A stretch of 8,815 nt of DNA from Spirochaetota bacterium (GTDB taxonomy: Bacteria; Spirochaetota; Spirochaetia; B11-G9), in contig QNBL01000098.1 in the NCBI GenBank assembly GCA_003641695.1, positions 1 through 8,815 of the forward strand, read 5' to 3'. The position numbers and the translations under genes were made by a program. This document shows positions 1-4,158 of the stretch, piece by piece (position 1 is the stretch's first letter; every line of letters starts with the position of its first letter). A model generated the notes under the pieces. The model was not told the origin of the DNA. It worked only from the letters and a program-made list of their open reading frames with translations, and did not search any database.

Positions 1-573
1 CATCCCCATATTATGCTGACGACTGATCTAAAGTTTGAGTTCTCCGGAAAAATCTGTAACGGAGTATGGGTAGAGTGGGGTTTTGACCGGTTTTTCAGCT
101 CCATGATTATTCAGGATTACGATGCAGACAGCAACGGTATCTTTTCTGATGGAGAAATTCAGGACATTCACGATCATGCGTTTATTAATTTGAAGCGGTA
201 CGGCTATTTCGTTTCTTTTAGAACAGGTAATAAACGAAAAAGCCCCGAGGAAGCGGAAAAATTTTCGGCAAGGCAGAAGGACGGCCAACTTTTTTATAAA
301 TTTTTTATACCCCTTGGAAGTTCCTATGGAAGTAATTTTTATTTTTCAATCTTTGATCCCACATACTACTGTGCAGTCAAATACACCGATAAACCGGTGG
401 TAATTAAACAAAACACCGGTCCTGTTCCACTCTTCAAATTGGCAGAAAATAAAAAATATCCTGTATATTACAATCCTTACGGAGCATCGGATGACACAGC
501 CACATACACAAAATGGAAACCTGGGCTGGAAACAGCATACCCGAAGGAGGTTCATATTTTCTTTGAAAAATAA
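1..573 (+). CDS. DUF1007-family periplasmic protein, 5'-truncated by window edge
   Basis: The reading frame is open from base 1 and begins His-Pro-His-Ile, so the ATG at 13 is internal and the true start plus signal peptide lie upstream. An HPH motif right at the mature N-terminus is typical of DUF1007 proteins, which are exported and usually encoded next to NicO-type nickel/cobalt transporters; the histidines are plausible metal ligands. Visible residues 41-52 form an EF-hand-like loop, D-x-D-x-N-G-I-F-x-x-x-E, also seen in this family. The rest is aromatic-rich and beta-like, with no membrane segment. The stop (571-573) lies inside the start of the downstream transporter gene, so the two are translationally coupled. 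The likely role is a periplasmic metal-binding or accessory partner of that transporter. Family assignment is fairly secure; the function is inferred from context. Confidence 0.8.
   Translation, partial: HPHIMLTTDLKFEFSGKICNGVWVEWGFDRFFSSMIIQDYDADSNGIFSDGEIQDIHDHAFINLKRYGYFVSFRTGNKRKSPEEAEKFSARQKDGQLFYKFFIPLGSSYGSNFYFSIFDPTYYCAVKYTDKPVVIKQNTGPVPLFKLAENKKYPVYYNPYGASDDTATYTKWKPGLETAYPKEVHIFFEK
544..550 (+). promoter_or_regulatory. Ribosome binding site deciding a TTG start
   Basis: AAGGAGG lies inside the end of the DUF1007 gene, 12 nt before a TTG at 563. In that frame the TTG gives a protein starting MKNKKLIPVLLLFF, a textbook signal or first membrane segment. The in-frame ATG at 491 has no comparable site and would add a hydrophilic tail that overlaps the upstream gene far more. 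The spacing is somewhat long. Confidence 0.55.
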
Positions 574-1456
574 AAAGCTTATTCCTGTTCTTCTACTTTT
601 TTTTCTTCCCCTTTTTGTTATACAAGCCGATCCCTTTACAGGAGGATTAAAGTCCGCTCCGGCTCCCGCAGCATCAAGAGGACCTGTACTAAAACTTCCC
701 CAGTTTATGGTAGATCTCCAGCTGGCCTTCAGAGAAAAAGCAGCTGATGTTCTTTCAGCCTTAAAGTCCGGTCAATCCGCAACGGCGTTAGCCGTTTTTT
801 TTATCGTTGTTTTTGTATACGGGATCCTCCATGCAGCAGGCCCCGGGCACAGAAAAACGGTGATCTTTTCCATGTTCCTGTCCAGAGACACCGAAATTTG
901 GCAGCCGGCAGCAGCAGGATTTTTGTCGGCAGGGCTTCATGCCGGGTCAAGTGTTCTTCTGGTGCTGATATTCAAGTTTATATTCAAGGCAGTCTCGGTC
1001 TTCACCAGTACCTCACAATTCTCGTTTTACATGGAAGGGTGGACCTTTGTTATCCTTTTTGCTTTTGCTGTTCTTCTGGTTCTCCTTAAAATATTGGAAA
1101 TGAGAAGAAATACTACCGATAAGATACAATCCGGCAGGAACATCTATCTTGTAATCCTGATTTCAAGTATATTCCCCTGCCCCGGTGCTACCATGATCCT
1201 GCTGTTCGCCCTCTCCCAGGGAATGTTCATTACCGGCATAGTGGGAGTTGCAGCAATGTCTCTGGGGATGGGAATAGTTATATCAGCTGCAGGATATCTG
1301 GCAATGAGCGGCCGGAAGAAACTCTTTGATTCATTGAAAATAAGAGAAAAAAAGATAAAAACATACAGTGACCGCCTTGAGCTTGCATCCTACGTCATGG
1401 TAGCACTTTTTGCACTTTGGATGGGGAGCCCTTTTATCCATTATCTGGCAGCTTGA
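563..1456 (+). CDS. NicO/RcnA-type nickel/cobalt membrane transporter
   Basis: Integral inner-membrane transporter of about 297 residues, in the usual size range for the NicO family (RcnA/NicO). Residues 1-22 are a Lys-rich start followed by a hydrophobic stretch. The diagnostic motif is H90-A-A-G-P-G-H96-R-K at the end of the next membrane helix, corresponding to the family's HAxxPGHGK signature. A GLHAGSS segment follows, and then a Pro-Cys-Pro-Gly-rich helix (SSIFPCPGATMILLF) and a glycine-rich helix (MSLGMGIVISAAGYL). A last hydrophobic helix lies at the C-terminus. There is no long His-rich cytoplasmic loop of the kind seen in E. coli RcnA efflux pumps. With the preceding DUF1007 gene it forms a common pair. 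Nickel import for the hydrogenase encoded elsewhere is the best guess from the hyp genes, but efflux or cobalt cannot be excluded. The TTG start at 563 is preferred over the ATG at 491. Confidence 0.82.
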   Translation: MKNKKLIPVLLLFFLPLFVIQADPFTGGLKSAPAPAASRGPVLKLPQFMVDLQLAFREKAADVLSALKSGQSATALAVFFIVVFVYGILHAAGPGHRKTVIFSMFLSRDTEIWQPAAAGFLSAGLHAGSSVLLVLIFKFIFKAVSVFTSTSQFSFYMEGWTFVILFAFAVLLVLLKILEMRRNTTDKIQSGRNIYLVILISSIFPCPGATMILLFALSQGMFITGIVGVAAMSLGMGIVISAAGYLAMSGRKKLFDSLKIREKKIKTYSDRLELASYVMVALFALWMGSPFIHYLAA

Positions 1457-1477
1457 TCCGGTTTTTTCCGATTTTTT
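1456..1477 (+). terminator. Possible weak intrinsic terminator after the transporter gene
   Basis: Immediately after the stop codon, ATCCGG and CCGAT can pair around a T6 loop, forming a five-base-pair stem with one bulged C. A run of six T follows. The stem is short, so termination strength is doubtful. Confidence 0.3.
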
Positions 1478-1491
1478 CCTATTTACGAGAA

Positions 1492-1535
1492 AAACACTCA
1501 GCTTTATTGCATACTCTATATGCAGGAGAGTGTTT
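1492..1535. other. Two-part stem-loop between convergent genes
   Basis: AAACACTC (1492-1499) pairs exactly with GAGTGTTT (1528-1535). Inside it, TGCATA (1508-1513) pairs exactly with TATGCA (1519-1524) around a five-base loop. An 8-nt and a 3-nt segment separate the two helices on either side. There is no T-run directly after it on either strand, so it is not a standard terminator. It sits between the ends of two convergent genes, where it may act as a 3'-end stabiliser or a bidirectional transcription barrier. Confidence 0.5.
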
Positions 1536-1584
1536 ATGGGAAAAGAGGAAGTTTCAAAATAAAACTGTAGCTTCCTGACGAACT

Positions 1585-1941
1585 CTATTCTCCTGAACGT
1601 GCTCCCCACAGAGCGCAGAAGTATGCAACTGCACCTGAGATAACAAGACCGATGAAGTGACCTCCGGATGATCCTCCTGCATCAACAAGGGAGCCTAAGA
1701 CTGTCACAGCAAGAGCCCCTGCAGCCGGTTCCCTGATCGTTATCCCCGGAGAAAATAACGCAGTCATATAACCGCCGAAATAGTAGGTAAGCGGTTTTAG
1801 TATTAAAAACAACAGAAATCCAAGTCCAAAAGTAAAAAACCCGAATAGTACAAATAAAATACTCAAGAATACCTGAACTACCAGAAATATGGCAATACTG
1901 AATAAAAACCACTTGAAATTAAATACTCCCGAATTACTCAT
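1585..1941 (-). CDS. Small multi-pass membrane protein of unknown function
   Basis: A 118-residue hydrophobic protein that I do not recognise. From the chosen start MSNSGVF it shows about four membrane segments: roughly residues 11-34, 36-58, 70-88 and 97-113. A short charged stretch with Ile-Arg-Glu-Pro lies between the second and third, and a glycine/serine run (DAGGSSGGHF) precedes the fourth. The C-terminus is charged (ARSGE). The ATG at 1941 is chosen because GGGAGG (1951-1946 on this strand) lies four bases upstream; an in-frame ATG 27 nt further out would place that site inside the gene. It is transcribed alone, convergent with the transporter and divergent from the response regulator. 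The strong hydrophobicity and matching ribosome site argue that it is real; no function can be given. Confidence 0.7.
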   Translation of the reverse strand: MSNSGVFNFKWFLFSIAIFLVVQVFLSILFVLFGFFTFGLGFLLFLILKPLTYYFGGYMTALFSPGITIREPAAGALAVTVLGSLVDAGGSSGGHFIGLVISGAVAYFCALWGARSGE

Positions 1942-1956
1942 GCAACCTCCCATTAT

Positions 1957-1986
1957 AGTATATAACAATAATTAAAGCTTTGTCAG
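1957..1986 (-). promoter_or_regulatory. Possible promoter for the small membrane protein gene
   Basis: On the minus strand, CTGACA (1986-1981) and TATACT (1962-1957) are separated by 18 bases; each matches the sigma70 consensus at five of six positions. The predicted start of transcription falls on the ribosome site, which weakens the call. The -35 sits in the tandem AGCTTTGTC repeat. Confidence 0.3.
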
Positions 1987-2010
1987 CTTTGTCTCTTTTT
2001 TATTGACAAA
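1976..2010. repeat. Tandem 9-bp repeat plus inverted copy in divergent promoter region
   Basis: AGCTTTGTC occurs twice head to tail (1976-1984 and 1985-1993). Its TTTGTC core recurs inverted as GACAAA (2005-2010), overlapping the TTGACA of the rightward promoter. TTTGTC/GACAAA at 1988-2010 could also form a six-bp hairpin. The position between two divergent starts suggests a regulator binding site, but no known consensus is recognised. Confidence 0.45.
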
Positions 2011-2031
2011 CCAAAATTATATTTACAAAAT
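2003..2031 (+). promoter_or_regulatory. Possible sigma70-like promoter of the two-component genes
   Basis: A perfect TTGACA (2003-2008) is followed 17 bases later by CAAAAT (2026-2031), a four-of-six match to TATAAT. Alternative -10 elements (TACAAA at 2024, TATATT at 2018) have poorer spacing. The untranslated leader would be very short, since AGGAGG follows at 2041 and the ATG is at 2052. Confidence 0.35.
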
Positions 2032-2051
2032 GGAGTATATAGGAGGAAAAA

Positions 2052-2444
2052 ATGGCTAAAATTTATATAATTGATGATGATCCTGATATTATTGATTTCC
2101 TGACACTTATACTCAAAAAAGAGGGATATGAGACAGGATTTCAGCTTGAAGAGGATGATGCACCTGATAATGTAGCAAAATTCAATGCTGATCTGGTTAT
2201 TCTTGACGTTATCTTTCCGGAAAACGATAGTGCAGGATTTGAGATTGCCCGTGAACTCAAGCACGATGAAAGAACCAGGGATATACCGATAATTATTCTT
2301 TCAGCCGTCAACCAAATGGGCAACTACTCAGGGACATTCTCCAACAAGGATAAAGACAAAGTTTTTCTGCCCATAGAGGAATTCGCTGAAAAACCTATTG
2401 CTCCGGCAAATCTTGTCAAGATGGTCAAGAAATTCCTGCCTTAG
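2052..2444 (+). CDS. Stand-alone receiver-domain response regulator (CheY-like)
   Basis: A 130-residue cytoplasmic protein consisting only of a receiver domain. The acidic cluster is D8-D9-D10 after strand 1, the phosphoacceptor is D52 (VILDV), S84 ends strand 4 (IIILSAV), and K114 with P115 forms the conserved Lys-Pro. All catalytic residues of a phosphorylatable receiver are present. Between S84 and K114 there is a loop of about 29 residues, much longer than in CheY, ending in VFLPIEEFAEKPI. From memory, a similar loop (…LPVDEFLEKP…) occurs in receivers found near hydrogenase genes in anaerobes. There is no DNA-binding output domain, so it probably passes the signal to another protein. AGGAGG at 2041-2046 supports the ATG. 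The kinase gene follows after 9 nt, making this its obvious partner. Confidence 0.88.
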   Translation: MAKIYIIDDDPDIIDFLTLILKKEGYETGFQLEEDDAPDNVAKFNADLVILDVIFPENDSAGFEIARELKHDERTRDIPIIILSAVNQMGNYSGTFSNKDKDKVFLPIEEFAEKPIAPANLVKMVKKFLP

Positions 2445-2453
2445 AGGAGCACT

Positions 2454-3656
2454 ATGGTTATTCATACCGAAGAACAGGATACTGTAATAGCAATAGTAGG
2501 AGCTGGGAAAGGGGGAACAGCCATACTGAAAATACTTCTCCAGATACCGGGAGTTACAGTAAAGTATGTCTGCGACAGGAATAAAGATTCCGAAGGGATG
2601 ATTCTTGCTGCGGAAAATGGAATAGCACTTGTATACGAGCTGGAAAATTCTCCTATAGTTACAGATAGCTCTATAGATTTGATCTTTGAGGTTACCGGCA
2701 GCAAGAATGTTTTTGAATATCTGCAGGAAAAAGTAAGTCAGATTTGTACTGTAATAGGTGCAGCCGGTGCCAAAGTTCTTTTCTATCTTCTGGAATCACA
2801 ACAGAACATTACAAAAGAGCTCAGACATTGCAAGCTGATTCTTTCAGAGAAAGTACTGGAGAGGACCGAGGAACTGGAAGAGACGAATAGAGAACTTCAG
2901 AGAAAAGTAAACGAGCTGGCGGAACTCAATCAAAAACTGCACCGGGTAAATGAGGAGAAAACAAAATATCTCGTAAATGCTACTCATCAGCTCAAAGCCC
3001 CCTTTGCCGCAGTCCAGAGCTATTCGGAACTTCTTCTAAACGGTTATGCCGATGATCTTTCAGAGAAAAGTGAGGAAATAGTAAAGAAGATACGGGACAG
3101 ATGTATACTGCTAACAAACTCAATCAAAGAGATGCTGGAACTTGCCAATCTCAATTCATTTGTCGAAGAAAACCTCAATATGACAGATGAAAATCTTAAT
3201 GATATTGTTTCCGGGCAAGTAGAAAGATTCAAACCAGCAGCAAACAACAGAGATATTCAGCTTCTATTCACTCCCTGTGAAGGAAAACCTGTTCTGACCG
3301 TGAACAAAAAACAGATTGAGGCACTTTTCCATATTCTTATAGAAAATGCGATTAATTATTCTCCCGATAATTCAAGCATACTAATTGAGGTAGGATGTCT
3401 TGAAAACAAAAGAGTATTTTTCTCGGTAAAAGACCATGGTATAGGCATTGAAGAAAAAAATCTAAAGAATATCTTCGGGGAATATTTCAGGACAAACAGG
3501 GCAGTACGCCAATCGTATAATGGAAGTGGTCTTGGACTTGCAATAGCAAAGCGGATTGCCGAATTGCACCGGGCAGAGATTTCCGTTGACAGTACCCCCG
3601 GGAAGGGATCTTTATTTACTGTGGAGTTTCCGCTGCAGAGTCTTGTTCAGGAATAG
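2454..3656 (+). CDS. Soluble histidine kinase with N-terminal Rossmann (NAD-binding-like) sensor domain
   Basis: A 400-residue kinase with no membrane segment. Residues 10-115 look like a Rossmann fold: strand VIAIVG, the loop G16-A-G-K-G-G21, an acidic residue D41 at the end of the second strand (VKYVCDR), then DLIFEVTG (75-82) and a VIGAAGAKVL strand/helix. D41 would favour NAD(H) over NADP(H). A charged coiled coil spans about 120-170. The HisKA H-box is T-H178-Q-L-K-A-P, with Q179 replacing the usual Glu/Asp. The HATPase_c domain has the N-box around N298, the G1 box D327-H-G-I-G-I, an F-box (FGEYFRT) and the G2 box from G357 (GSGLGLAIAKRI), so ATP binding looks intact. AGAGGAG (2443-2449) sets the ATG start. 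The gene is co-transcribed with the receiver, and its 3' end overlaps the convergent cupin gene by 10 bp. A role in redox sensing is inference. Confidence 0.85.
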   Translation: MVIHTEEQDTVIAIVGAGKGGTAILKILLQIPGVTVKYVCDRNKDSEGMILAAENGIALVYELENSPIVTDSSIDLIFEVTGSKNVFEYLQEKVSQICTVIGAAGAKVLFYLLESQQNITKELRHCKLILSEKVLERTEELEETNRELQRKVNELAELNQKLHRVNEEKTKYLVNATHQLKAPFAAVQSYSELLLNGYADDLSEKSEEIVKKIRDRCILLTNSIKEMLELANLNSFVEENLNMTDENLNDIVSGQVERFKPAANNRDIQLLFTPCEGKPVLTVNKKQIEALFHILIENAINYSPDNSSILIEVGCLENKRVFFSVKDHGIGIEEKNLKNIFGEYFRTNRAVRQSYNGSGLGLAIAKRIAELHRAEISVDSTPGKGSLFTVEFPLQSLVQE

Positions 3657-3997
3657 AGAGCCTTCGAAACAACGTAAACATATACCAGATCTTCCACTGA
3701 TGTATTCACTACATTATGTGCTGTTTCCGGCGGACAGTACAGAAAGCCCCCTCCACCTATACAGATGTCATCTCCACTTTTAAGAGTAAATTTACCTGAT
3801 CCTGACAGGACTATCAGAAGCTCTTCATTGGTTCCGGTGCTATGAACACCCACTTCCTCTCCGGGTTTCAACGTGATGAGCCCGGATTTCATGCAAACAC
3901 TATCAGGGAATCCTCCTAGAATTCTGGAATACTTGTTGGATATCCTGTTCGGTACAACAGATCGAGCCTGTAGCAGCCTTAGATTCTTTTGTTCCAT
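3647..3997 (-). CDS. Small single-domain cupin protein
   Basis: A 116-residue protein with a conserved cupin beta-barrel. Motif 1 is in PGEEVGVHSTGTNEELLIVL: the first His and the Glu are present, but the second His of the usual HxH is Thr. It is followed by SGSGKFTL. Motif 2 is CPPETAHNVVN, which supplies the last His. A metal site with His, Glu and His ligands is therefore possible. An N-terminal region of about 30 residues (RLLQARSVVPNRISNKYSRI) precedes the barrel. The ATG at 3997 is preferred because AGGAGGG (4007-4001 on this strand) lies just upstream; a more distal in-frame ATG at 4018 lacks a site. Cupins of this type include enzymes and ligand-binding sensors, and the substrate cannot be told. 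The gene is divergent from hypF and convergent with the kinase, so it could share control with either. Confidence 0.8.
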   Translation of the reverse strand: MEQKNLRLLQARSVVPNRISNKYSRILGGFPDSVCMKSGLITLKPGEEVGVHSTGTNEELLIVLSGSGKFTLKSGDDICIGGGGFLYCPPETAHNVVNTSVEDLVYVYVVSKALYS

Positions 3998-4075
3998 AAA
4001 CCCTCCTGTAATTATCACAGTAACACATTTTTTCTGTTTTTACGATTATTATAACATATTTTATCTTATTTTTAT

Positions 4076-4104
4076 TTGATTTTTATATATTATTGTGATA
4101 TTAT
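4076..4104 (+). promoter_or_regulatory. Sigma70-like promoter for the hyp operon
   Basis: TTGATT (4076-4081) and TATTAT (4099-4104) are exactly 17 bases apart, matching consensus at four and five of six positions. The site lies in the AT-rich gap upstream of hypF and would give a leader of about 50 nt. The -10 lies within a palindrome, so a bound regulator would block it. Confidence 0.5.
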
Positions 4105-4111
4105 ATTATCA
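4096..4111. promoter_or_regulatory. Palindromic operator candidate over the hyp promoter -10
   Basis: TGATATTATATTATCA is a 16-bp inverted repeat with a single mismatched pair (T6/T11). It covers the putative -10 hexamer, a position expected of a repressor site. A TGTGATA half-site at 4094-4100 recurs inverted at 4014-4021, next to the cupin start. The spacing between TGAT and ATCA is too wide for an FNR box. Confidence 0.4.
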
Positions 4112-4158
4112 GTAGCTACCTAATCGTATTTTACAGCAGTTCCAGGTGTGGAGGCTGT

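Noticed and set aside
491..562. Upstream ATG extension of the NicO transporter gene
   Set aside because: It would add a hydrophilic 24-residue leader (MTQPHTQNG…) before a good signal-like segment, overlaps DUF1007 by 83 nt and has no ribosome site; the TTG at 563 fits better.
4096..4111. FNR/CRP-type site in front of hypF
   Set aside because: The TGAT and ATCA half-sites are eight bases apart rather than four, and the outer bases do not match TTGAT-N4-ATCAA.
4093..4112. Full Rex operator
   Set aside because: Only the left half (TTGTGAT) matches; the right half reads TATCAG rather than TCACAA. It is mentioned only as a weak possibility.
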